From: Distichodus sexfasciatus
Taxonomy: Eukaryota; Chordata; Actinopteri; Characiformes; Distichodontidae
Reading direction: 5' to 3'
Assembly (NCBI GenBank): GCA_032718565.1
Contig: JAVGVS010000002.1
Location: 7,530,560 to 7,594,559, forward strand
Length of the DNA: 64,000 nt
Part shown: one piece after another, positions 47,690 through 56,760 of the stretch
How the letters are laid out: each line of letters opens with the position of its first letter
Numbering within the stretch: position 1 is the stretch's first letter
Notes under the pieces: model-generated
Told to the model about the DNA's origin: nothing
What the model saw: the letters and a program-made list of their open reading frames with translations, nothing else
Databases searched by the model: none
Program-made: the position numbers and the translations under genes

Positions 47690-48180
47690 ATTAGTATAGG
47701 TGACCACATTATTGTGGTATTGACTTAAATATTACTGTGGTACTGGTGTTGACTGTCCTGGTATCTAATACATGTAGACTGTAGACTGTGGTGTTATAAA
47801 GGCACCAGTATTTATCTATGAGTTGTGGTGCTGATTTGTACGGTTCTGTATGATCTTGAAGGTATTAGGAGCTGTCCACATGTTGTGGTGCTGATTTGTA
47901 CTGTTCTAATAGGGTTGAAGAGACCAGGAGCTGTCCACACGTTGTGGTGCTAATGTTTACTGTGCTGCATTATAGCGAATTGACCAGTGGCGGGAGATGA
48001 TATCTGCCGTGGGCAGAGGTGGAGGGTTTTCTCTTCTGCAGGAACAGTTCAGTTCCCGAGGTGCTGGTTTGGACTATGCAACTGTAATGTCAATGGACCA
48101 GGAACCGTCCACCTGCTGTGGGGCTGGTTTGGATTGTGCTATGCCTCTGTAAATTAGCCAGGAGCCATCCAGGTCCAGTT
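47690..48180 (+). repeat. Minisatellite, unit about 60 bp, diverged
   Basis: Units share GTTGTGGTGCTGATTTGTAC, a T/A-rich middle, GACCAGGAG and CTGTCCACA. The two clearest units start at 47822 and 47882 and continue into one at 47941. Weaker units flank them on both sides, such as GAGGTGCTGGTTTGGACTATGCAACTG near 48058 and CTGTGGGGCTGGTTTGGATTGTGC near 48115. Copy number is roughly seven to eight. Confidence 0.75.
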
Positions 48181-48426
48181 ATGAACCTCCTTTCCTTTTT
48201 TCAATTTATACGTGCCAGTAGGCGATGCCAAAACTCACACAATAGTCTTGAGGAAAAATGCAACGCACACGCACACTATGTTTTCACAATAGGAAAATTA
48301 GGCAGGGAATAACGCATCCATTTATTTATTTATCAAATTAACACTGTTTTAGTTATGTAAGTATACTATACTATATAACTGTAATAGTTATATTTCTAGT
48401 ATCTACCGATCTCTCTCTCTCTTTCA

Positions 48427-48720
48427 TACACACACACACACACACACACACACAGTCTTTGTATTACTATCTTTGTGAGGTCTTTCCATATACTCCCATA
48501 ATGACTAAAGTACATAATAAAGTACATAGATCTGAGCCTAACCATATCCTACGTAAAAAAAACTTGTCTGCTCTTTTAGTTTTTAGTTTTAGTTTAATAA
48601 CAACAATAACATTTTAGTACAAACCGACGGATTCGCCATTTTTCTTCTGTTTCCAATCTGTGTATTGTGTAGTTTAAATTTTGTCCCCACAATAAGTGTC
48701 AGAAACACACACACACACAC
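48427..48720 (+). repeat. Microsatellite-flanked repeat, copy B (shortened)
   Basis: (CA)n at 48427-48454 runs straight into GTCTTTGTATTACTATCTTT and GTGAGGTCTTTCCATA.ACTCCCATAATGACTA, identical or nearly so to the 50192 copy. The middle is diverged or deleted. The end TTTTGTCCCCACAATAAGTG is followed by another (AC)n run (48703-48720). Confidence 0.75.
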
Positions 48721-49452
48721 GCAGATGCCGTGTAACCGCCTGTGGCGCAGCGTGTTTATACTGTAGTCTGGAGGAAGTTTGTGGAACTCCGCCGCTTTCC
48801 GCCGCGTTACCCATCAGTCTGCGCGCGACCGGCACGCGAGAGGCAACAACTTGCTACATAGCCCGTTTCGCGCACATCCAACACCCCGGGACTCTCTCTC
48901 TCTCTTTTTTATACCGAACTGGAGGCGTGTACTCCCGCTCCCGCTGTCTTTTTCTCGCCAAATGAGGACCATCATTTATTTACGGGACTTATTTCACGAT
49001 TTTCCGACCGCATTTCCTTTAAACAAGCTTCGACACTGCACAGAGGAGAGTACTGAAGCAGCGCGTCTCAGGTGGTTCCGTCGTTAAACGGCGCTGCGGC
49101 ATATTCCAGAAAATTCTCTGTTTTTTACACGCTTGCATAGAACTCAGAAAGCTGCATTCGGTGCAGAACCAGTCATTAGAATATTAGGCTACCAAAAAAA
49201 CTGGCGAGTCTCTTATGGATTATTCGTTTGCCTTTCTATACACAGCGGATACATCCGATTCACACTGAAACATTTGGAAGACTTTTTTCTCTACCGGGAG
49301 AAACCTAGTCGAGGTTTATTGTGTTTTTGCATGTCCGCTGCGCGTTTTTGGCCATGAGTTTCTTGGGATTTACAGGTGGAGAGAGGCGCCGGGACTCGGG
49401 GCGGGGAGCCTGGTAAAACTCAGCCGTGTCTCGAGTGTAGAAGCTCAGTCCG
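48721..49452 (+). promoter_or_regulatory. CpG-rich promoter and 5' UTR of the 49453 exon
   Basis: CpG density rises abruptly here (CCGCCGCTTTCCGCCGCG near 48790, GTCTGCGCGCGACCGGCACG near 48820, GCGCCGGGACTCGGGGCGGGG near 49385) relative to AT-rich flanks. TTTTTTATACC at about 48905 could serve as a TATA element. Upstream ATGs at 48962 and 49354 are followed by short frames that stop before the main ATG. The transcription start is not determinable from sequence alone. Confidence 0.6.
49354..49416 (+). CDS. Upstream open reading frame (uORF), 20 codons
   Basis: ATG at 49354 in context GCCATGA (G at -3) opens MSFLGFTGGERRRDSGRGAW and stops at TAA 49414-49416, 36 bp before the main ATG and in a different frame from it. 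Its start context is better than that of the main ATG (C at -3). If the transcript starts upstream of it, it would be expected to reduce main-frame translation. Inference only. Confidence 0.3.
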   Translation: MSFLGFTGGERRRDSGRGAW

Positions 49453-49564
49453 ATGGCTCCGGCGTCCAGGAGGATTAAGCGGAAGGACGCAGGCGCCTGG
49501 CCGAGGAACACGACAACTTTCTGGGCGGCGGTGCTGCTGGCCAGCCTGCTGATCATCTACTGCG
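49453..49564 (+). CDS. First coding exon of unidentified secreted or membrane protein (partial gene)
   Basis: The ATG at 49453 is the first in frame after a TAG at 49438. The exon encodes 37 codons plus one base: a basic, hydrophilic start (MAPASRRIKRKDAGAWPR), a possible N-glycosylation sequon NTT, then a hydrophobic segment FWAAVLLASLLIIYC. It ends at G|GTCAGT (donor at 49565), phase 1. The net-positive N-terminus followed by about 15 hydrophobic residues fits either a signal peptide or a type II signal anchor such as Golgi glycosyl- or sulfotransferases use. Phase-1 first exons are also common in Ig-superfamily adhesion genes. No diagnostic residue lets me choose. It lies in a CpG-rich block and the rest of the gene is beyond the window, implying a first intron over 14 kb. 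Confidence 0.65.
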
Positions 49565-49581
49565 GTCAGTTTACTTCGCTT

Positions 49582-49584
<3 letters not shown>

Positions 49585-49637
<53 letters not shown>
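49585..49637. repeat. (CT)n microsatellite, 21 bp after the splice donor
   Basis: About 26 uninterrupted CT units begin 21 bp into the presumed first intron. Length variation here would be in the transcribed strand next to the 5' splice site. Confidence 0.93.
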
Positions 49638-49639
<2 letters not shown>

Positions 49640-49689
49640 ATATTATTATATACACACAAATACACTTCTTTCTCTCTCTGTTTTCGGCG

Positions 49690-49859
49690 CGTATCCTTCT
49701 GTCTTTTTTCTTTTCTTTCTTTTCTTTTCTTTCTTTTCAACTCTATTTTCAATTCTGTTCTGGCTTGTCTTATATGTGCACTTATCCAATATTTGTATGA
49801 AGACATTTGACTATCACTCTTTTGTCATTTTCCCTCCCTCTCTCTCTCTCTCTCTGGTC

Positions 49860-49890
<31 letters not shown>

Positions 49891-50036
49891 TGCATTTAAT
49901 CCTTTTCTGTCTTCAGTGTATAGTTCTCTCTCTTTATTTCTGCTTCTTTTTGTGGGTTTCTCTCTCACGCAAACACGCACGCACGCACACACGCACACAC
50001 GCCAGCACACACACACAACACACACACACACACATC
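49690..50036. repeat. Compound simple-repeat zone: (CTTTT)n, (CT)n, (CA)n
   Basis: (CTTTT)n-type sequence at 49703-49738, CT runs at 49836-49890 and a CA/GCAC run at 49968-50034. All lie within the presumed first intron. Confidence 0.88.
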
Positions 50037-50160
50037 CTGTACTTATATAGCAGGAGGACCTCCATTGACTAGAAGTGAGGACCACTAAAAGTCCTCACTT
50101 CCTAAAAATGTCCTCGCCTAAGCTGGTTAAAACTTATTTTGGTTCTCACTAAGTAGCAAG
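50037..50160 (+). repeat. Microsatellite-flanked repeat, variant copy C
   Basis: Between two (CA)n runs lies GACCTCCATTGACTAGAAGTG, AGGACCACTAAAAGTCCTCACTTCC and AAAATGTCCTCGCC. It shares the 'fast-guarded' gaggacc...tgtcctc layout of the 50192 family but not its exact sequence, so it is probably a related subfamily. Confidence 0.45.
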
Positions 50161-50167
50161 TACAAGA

Positions 50168-50490
50168 ACACACACACACACACACACACACAGTCTTTGT
50201 ATTACTATCTTTGTGAGGTCTTTCCATAGACTCCCATAATGACTAGATGTATATAATTTTACACCTACACCTAATCCTAACCCTAACCTTAACCTCAGTA
50301 ACCAAAAGCACATATTTTACCTCCTTTAGTTTCTCAAATAAAAGAAGCACATTTTCTATAAAGTCATTTTTCCTCATGGGGACCTCTCAAATGTCCCCAC
50401 AAAGCCCAAAACAACAGACAAAAGTGATTTTAGAGGACAAAAAGGTCCCCACAATGCGATAAATACATGGCCACACACACACACACACAC
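50168..50490 (+). repeat. Microsatellite-flanked repeat, copy D (well preserved)
   Basis: (CA)n (50168-50192), then GTCTTTGTATTACTATCTTT, GTGAGGTCTTTCCATAGACTCC, CCTTAACCTCAGTAACCAAA, CTTTAGTTTCTCAAATAAAA, TCCTCATGGGGACCTCTCAA, ATGTCCCCACAAAGCCC, AAAGGTCCCCACAATGCGA, then another (CA)n (50472-50490). It is close to identical to copy E at 53660-53947. It has no inverted repeats or polymerase III boxes that I can see. Confidence 0.85.
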
Positions 50491-50877
50491 AGTAAGACGC
50501 TGATAACACACAAAGGGCAGGGAATGAATTTGCAGCTGAAAACCAAACAAAATTCCAAAGAAAAAGACAAAGAAAAGATGAAGACATGGGTCATGTTATT
50601 GCCAAGATCAACCTGGAGATGTTTTTGTGTTGATTACTTTGTAAAAAAGATACTCATTCACACTCATAATTTAAAATACTGGAACATCTGCAGGAAGGTA
50701 TGACATTTGAGAATTTATAAGTGGAGATTAATAAAACGGTGTACATACATAAAACACACACTCACAGGCACCTTTTATAAACAAACTCCTGGATACTTTT
50801 CCTGATTTGTCTAATTCATGCCTGTCTGCATGCTTCTGTGGCAAAGAGAGTTTAATCTTCTTTCTCCTTTCCTCTCC

Positions 50878-50910
<33 letters not shown>

Positions 50911-51802
50911 GCTCTCTGATTGTTCAGCATTTCATCTGCCTTCACTTCCCTCACTAGATGATTGATCCTCTGCTTGTGTCTAATCAATGCTGGTGCTGTT
51001 TGCTCTGGTCAGCAGTCTGTGGCATACAGACGCTCTCTGTCCCTCTCCTTCTTTCAGCCTCTCTCTTTCATTCCTCCTGGTTTTTATTTTGGGCCCATCT
51101 TCTTCTCTCTGCCCGTCTGGGCCGGGCCAATCAGCTCAGTGGGCTGTGGCGCGACCCACTCGCTGTCTCTGATATTAATCTTCATCTGGGCAGCTGACCA
51201 CCTCTCATCAGCTATCTCTGAGCAGCTGTCAACACACAGGGCCGGGAGTTGCGTGCCTGGAGTTAGAAGTGAAAACGCAAACATGTGGAAATGCACAAAA
51301 AACTAGGAACTAAAATGTGGAAAAAAATGTTTAATGATATCCATGCTTGTGATGACTAGGCATGTGTGTTATTATGCTTACACACACACACACACAGACA
51401 CAAGCACGCACACTTATTCACCAGCCACCTGAGGACAAACACATACATAAAGAAGGTCAGCATTTCCAACAGTGACTCATATGGAAGCTGCCTGTTATCA
51501 TTAATGTCTCATTGCTTGAATATGCCAACGTAGAACCCTCAGCACATACTGTGTGATTTATGTGTGTGAGTAGGTTTTAATGTGACTGTGAGGACCTGAT
51601 TAACCCCCAAAACAGTGGTTCTTATCTGGTATGGCCTTGGCATCCCCAGTTTCACATGGTGATTAAGTCGGGACCCAAATAAAAAACATGATATCATCAT
51701 GCATTTTTATACTGTGTCTTTTAAAATAAGGTTTAATCATTATATTATAGGTCTATTTAAATTACCAACACTCTTGATGACCCATCCAGCACAATTCTAG
51801 AC
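50491..51802. other. Intronic stretch with simple repeats, nothing else recognised
   Basis: A CT-rich tract lies at 50876-50918 and a CA run at 51380-51398. The frames near 50960-51300 have no domain and partly reflect pyrimidine-rich sequence. Confidence 0.4.
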
Positions 51803-51971
51803 CAGAGTTTCTCAATCCCAGTCCTCATGGCCCACCGCATATTTCCTGCACTGTCGCACGCTTCTCCTACGTTGCTAATTAGCTAATCAGTAGCATCAGC
51901 TGTGCTGTGGGTCGGGAATGTTGAATCTGTGCAGAGCGGTGGTCCGTGAGGACTGGGATTGAGGAACGCTG
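51803..51971. mobile_element. 169-bp hAT-type MITE with perfect target duplication
   Basis: Ends CAGAGTTTCTCAATCC and GGATTGAGGAACGCTG form terminal inverted repeats of the CAGNG hAT (Charlie-like) type. They continue inward as CAGTCCTCA and TGAGGACTG. The element is flanked by identical 8-bp duplications TTCTAGAC (51795-51802 and 51972-51979). No coding sequence is present. Confidence 0.88.
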
Positions 51972-52086
51972 TTCTAGACCCACTTTGGTGTCGCAATTAG
52001 CTTTTTGCTGCTGAGGCTGAGGTTATGGTTAGGGTTAAGTTTAGATGTAGTATTATTTAGATCTAGTATTAATGAGCTGCTGCTGC

Positions 52087-52112
52087 TGTGTGTGTATGTG
52101 TGTGTGTGTGGT
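52087..52112. repeat. (GT)n microsatellite
   Basis: GT dinucleotide run with one GTAT interruption. Confidence 0.85.
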
Positions 52113-52830
52113 TTTGTGGGTGAGGGAAGGAGGGAGAGCTTGAGAAAGAGAGTAAATGATAGATAGCTCAGGCTGGAACTGAACTCTGTGCCAGAGAAAC
52201 ACTCCCCACATTACGTCGCTCTTCAGGTTTTCATGACGTAACGACAGTGGCAGATTCTCAGGATTATTTACTGATGCAGGAAAGGTGTTGATAAGAGGGG
52301 CTTTATTCTGTGCACTGGCTCCCTCCTCTGGATCCTACTTGATATGCATTTGCTCAAACCCTTGCACTGCACATACTTTTGGCAGTGACCTTCAGTAGCA
52401 AGCAAAGGAAAGACAACACAACACAGAGAATGAATCTCATGAATATGGCTGTTTGCAAGTAAGTGGGCGCAGAGGCCGGAGGGAGTTCAGAGTAGACAAC
52501 ACGGCCAGAGCTAAGACATACAGCTGGTGTTGGACGCACTGGTTCCAGTTAAAGGAGCAATCTTTTTTCTTCATTTGGGGTGTTTATTGCATTGTTCTTC
52601 AACTTTCAAACCTGGTCTGAATACTGGCACCTACTGGCTGGAATTCATTTGATTTTTTTATGGTAAATGACACCGAGGCTTGTCTTTTCCTCCACCATGC
52701 AATCTAATCAGAGAGGATTAGTTGAGCGGAACAACCATATTGTGTAGAATAAAATTTTAAGCCTCAGTTTTTTATGCAAAATGTTTAAAAGTTAAAATGA
52801 ACCTTCATTAAAGGTGACACCTGAATGAAA
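52113..52830. other. Intronic stretch, nothing recognised
   Basis: Unique sequence. No exon, repeat or RNA gene recognised. Confidence 0.4.
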
Positions 52831-53042
52831 TGAGTGATTACGTTTCATTGTGAACACACCACAGCAAAGCACACAAAGCACCACAACAAAAATGTGACCT
52901 CTGCATTTAACTCATCTGTGAAGGAGTAGTGGGAAGCAGTGCTTGGGGATGGGTACCTTTATCGGTATGGGATTCAAATTGGTAACCTTCTGATCACGGG
53001 GCGAACAGAGCAAATGCATTTACCCTTAGGCTACCAACTGCT
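52831..53042 (-). mobile_element. tRNA-derived SINE (family A), reverse orientation
   Basis: Reverse tail GAGTGATTACGTTTCATTG, GAACACACCACAGCAAAGC, ATGTGACCTCTGCATTTAAC, GCAGTGCTTGGGGATGGGTACC, then TTCAAATTGGTAACCTTCTG (B-box complement) and AGGCTACCAACTGC. The section between GGTACC and the B box is shortened relative to the family. Confidence 0.78.
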
Positions 53043-53302
53043 ACATGAGTTACATGATGGGAGAAATCAGGATTGCATTCCAGTTGTTCTTCACACACAC
53101 CACGTCATGCATGAATTTGGTGAATGTAAATGTGGAGTGAACATGGCGTGCGTGATGTGTTGGGATTTGCTGTGCTCTGGATGCATCCAGGGACACACTG
53201 TGTGCAGATGCGTTATGCAGTGATTTATCAGAGCACACTGAAGATCCCACTGATCCCAAATCACATCTTAATCATACTGCAAATAGTGTTGTGCTACACA
53301 TG

Positions 53303-53332
53303 GTGTGTGTGTGTGTGTGTATGTGTGTCTAT
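53303..53332. repeat. (GT)n microsatellite
   Basis: GT run with GTAT and CTAT interruptions. A separate CA-rich stretch lies at about 53494-53548. Confidence 0.88.
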
Positions 53333-53659
53333 GTGTCTGCACATTAAATGTAAGTAAAGTAGAAAAACATAAATGAGTTGTTCTAACACACAAAGGAATG
53401 TGATGAAGGAACTGGAGAAAAGCAGAAAGACATTGATGCACAAACATGCACTGTCCATCTCCTCCTCTGCCATCTACACACTCTTACATGCGCGCACACA
53501 CACTCACTCACACGTTCCCACACATACACACATACTCCCACACACACTTAGAGTCAATTACAGTCCCAGATGAATCAGACCAACTCCAGCTCTAACCAAC
53601 ACTGGCTGGGCTCTGCCTACAGCACCCAACTATGCTACTCCATGCCTCACATGCATCTC

Positions 53660-53947
53660 TCACACACACACACTTGTGTCTTGTATTACTATCTTCGTGA
53701 GGTCCTTCCATAGACTCCCATAATAACTAAAGTACATAATTTTACACCTAATCCTAATCCTAACCTTAACCTCAGTAACCAAGAGCACATACTTTACCTC
53801 TTTTAGTTTCTCAAATAAAACAAGCACATTTTCTATAATGTCATTTCTCCTCATGGGGACCTCTCAAATGTCCCCACAAAGCCCAAAACAACAGATAAAA
53901 GTGATTTTAGGGGACAAAAGGTCCCCACAATGCGATAAATACATGGC
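53660..53947 (+). repeat. Microsatellite-flanked repeat, copy E (well preserved)
   Basis: (CA)n (53660-53672), then CTTGTATTACTATCTTCGTG, AGGTCCTTCCATAGACTCCC, CCTTAACCTCAGTAACCAAG, TCCTCATGGGGACCTCTCAA, ATGTCCCCACAAAGCCC, AAAGGTCCCCACAATGCG and ATAAATACATGGCC. Base by base it parallels copy D with scattered substitutions and small indels. The terminal CA run has decayed. Confidence 0.85.
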
Positions 53948-54168
53948 CTAAAACACAATACAAAACATATGTCCTTCTCTGTCTCCTTCCCTAGTGCTTT
54001 TTCTCTTTTTCTTTCTCCCTTTTTTATCACACAGAATATTCACCTTCAACTAAAACCAAACAAATCAGATATGATTTAACTCCTGAACAACACATACTCC
54101 ATGTGCACTCCCACAATCACACAGTTTGCACAGAAAACAGAAATCTAAGACAGGAAAGAGTCTAGTTC

Positions 54169-54345
54169 ATGGTGCTACTAATGACTGTTGAAGTCACTGT
54201 TGTTCTTTGCTATCAACGCCCTCCCTCCATGTACCAGCCCCAGGAGCCAGAGATGCCCCTTGCCCTTGTGCTCTTTGCTTTTTTGGAAGTTCTCATCCAG
54301 ACCACAGTGAGCACCCCGGCCTCCGAACGCGGCAGTGCCGGTAGG
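54169..54345 (+). other. Candidate exon with signal-peptide-like hydrophobic segment
   Basis: A plus-strand frame opens at ATG 54169, just after an in-frame TAG at 54163, with further ATGs at 54181, 54229 and 54253. From the last it reads MPLALVLFAFLEVLIQTTVS then TPASERGSA, a good match to a cleavable signal peptide. It is followed by TAG|GTGAGC, a good donor (54346), and without splicing stops at 54346-54348. The minus strand is also open for about 125 codons, so chance or conserved non-coding DNA remains possible. It lies in the presumed first intron of the 49453 gene and could be an alternative first exon. Confidence 0.22.
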
Positions 54346-54348
54346 TGA

Positions 54349-55529
54349 GCAGGCCCACATTAGAATATCTGTGGCTATTTCCAGTGCAGCCTCGGGCTCT
54401 TCGCTCCAAATGAGCCACCAAAATACTGTCTGCGTCAAAGGGGGTCCAGAATGCAGATTCGTCACCCGCTGAACTGCTGAGTTTTTCACCCGAGCAGTAG
54501 CTCTGAGAATGAATATTTCAGCAGCTTTGGAGAAACATACAACATTTTGCAACAACAGATGTCACTTTTAATGGGTTTGTGGGAATGCTCTAGAGCAAGC
54601 CATGACATACATATCACAGATGGGCCAGAGACTATAGATTCTGAGACTTTTACAATATTAAATAATGGGGATTATAATCATTTGAGGAATGCATTGGTGT
54701 ATGCATCAGAATAGTAGAATACAGTGTATTAAGAGAATAGCTAAAATTACTGCAGTCCTAAAAATAATCAATTAATTGATAGGAGCTGATGTACAAAAAA
54801 CGTCAATGTCAAATCACAAAATTCTGGGGAATGTCCAACATCCAAACTTGGAAAAAATGTCTTATAATGATTTACAGCAACCAGGTGGTGCATGTTTCAT
54901 ACTTACCAAAGTGAAATGATGGGCTTGTATACAATTTGGATATGCCTGAAGAGCTGGCATACATGCCAGATGCAATTACAAGGTTGTTCTTCATGATTTA
55001 ATATTTGTTTTATTACTAAAATATTACAAAGGTGACAGGTATAAAATATAATTTAATAGCTCTCTTACTAAATATGTAAATTAAGAATATTTAGTATTAT
55101 TTTGTATTATAGTATGCACATGGTAGATGATATACATTAAGGGCCAATTTCCCAGTTGAGGATCAAGCCTAGTCCTAGACTAACTTTGAGTTTAAATGGT
55201 AAATCTCCATTGGTATTACAATTTAGTCTGAGACTAAGCTTAATAAATGATCAAGAAATCAGCCCCCAAATGTTAAATTGATTAAATTAGACATGTTATA
55301 ACTATTTTACCATCTTGCTAAGGGATTAAACCATTTACACTTTTGTGATTAAGCTGTATAGGTCATGAGAAAATTGTGTTTATTATAACACATTACAGAT
55401 TAAGTTCAAAACCTTAAACATGAGACATTAACTGAGCTGATATTTAATTGATACTCAAAATTGAAATGAATTTCCAGTTGAATTTGGAGTTAGGCAATGA
55501 TATCCAGCCCTACTCCACATCTTGAACAA
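54349..55529. other. AT-rich intronic stretch, nothing recognised
   Basis: The first about 200 bp (to 54560) look compositionally like conserved sequence. The remainder is AT-rich with no recognised feature. Confidence 0.4.
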
Positions 55530-56760
55530 ATGATGGACGTAAACAGGGATGAGGGATTAAATGATTACAAATCTCCAAGTGTTACGCATCACAGCAGCCA
55601 TCGACACTGTGACTGCACTAAACACTAAAGGCTCCACGGTCTGAGCAGGGGTTAAATTCAGCTACATCAGACAAAGCCGGTTCCTGCTTGCAATCTTCTG
55701 CTTGTTTCGTCATGGGGAAGCTTTTATGCTGACGAGACTTCTAATGGAAACTAGTAGCTAACGACTCATCCACAGAGCGTCACAGGGGGCGAGATGACAA
55801 AAGTAAGTTGACAGATGCTGCAGATCTTTTAATAGGCTAAAGTTTTGTTCAGGCAGTTTGTTATTGCACATTCTGCTGCAATCATTCCCCACTGCAGTAA
55901 AAGTGTGTTCTAAGTGTGTGCTATTAATGTCTGATTGTGTTGCTCTTTTTTATCGTCTACAAAGGGCTATTAAGAATGGCACTATGAAGTGTTATTTAAT
56001 GTGAATGAATTGTCTTTACTCAAGGCCTCAATAAAGTACATTACTTCATGTTATGCGTCAGGGGCTTAAGAGGCCAAACTAAATATAGCATCAGCAAATT
56101 AGGGCATAGTTTACAGAGAGCTAGCTACTAATTACAGTCGCTTATCAGTTTATACAAGGCTTAAACAGACCATAAATGGGCCTGCAATAGTGATATGTCT
56201 GAGTTTAGAAATGCTGGAAAACACAGTTTTAGAGTCTCTCCAACACACAGCAGTAGTGACACTTGGGCATTCAGAGCCAGTGCTGCCGCTGCCGGGCTCC
56301 CGCGGGTGCTGCCCATTTGCACTCTGTTAAAGTTTTAAAAGCTTCATTTAGGGTCTATTAAGTGTATTTTCAGTAGATTAGGAGGAGAGTGCAACGGCTT
56401 GCTTGTCTTTCTCTAAATTGTTGGACTAAGGCAGTTTGGGTTTGTGCAGAACTGTGATTTTGCTTGCGTGTAGATTGAGAGAATGGCCTTTTGCAGAAGG
56501 AAAGAGCTTTTGCTAATTAATTATAGAATCTAGAGGCCAACTAAAGTATAATGCCTACTACTTATTAATGTGTGGACAATTAACGCCAGTCTCCTTGAGG
56601 CCTCTCATCACTAATTGCTGCTTAAATGCTGGATGTCATATCACGTGCTAATTTGAATGCGGTATGATTTTTCATGGGCATTGAGTGGCATGCATAATAA
56701 ACCACTATCGACACCCCACACAGGGGGCCACTGCCTTCTTAGGGACACAGAAGTCTCTAA
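55530..56760. other. Repeat-free block resembling conserved non-coding sequence
   Basis: No simple repeats or mobile elements occur over about 1.2 kb, unlike most of this window. ATTA/TAAT homeodomain cores are dense, especially 56500-56710 (TTGCTAATTAATTATAG, CATCACTAATTGCTGC, GTGCTAATTTGAATGCGG, CATGCATAATAAACC). This is typical of developmental enhancers, but conservation was not tested. Confidence 0.4.

Noticed and set aside
49776..50072. 98-codon plus-strand frame downstream of the first exon
   Set aside because: It is a translation of CT and CA simple repeats in the presumed intron.
50260..50300. CCTAATCCTAACCCTAACCTTAACC resembling interstitial telomeric repeats (also GGTTATGGTTAGGGTTAAG near 52020)
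   Set aside because: The first is an internal part of the microsatellite-flanked repeat and recurs in copy E at the same place. The second is too short and irregular.
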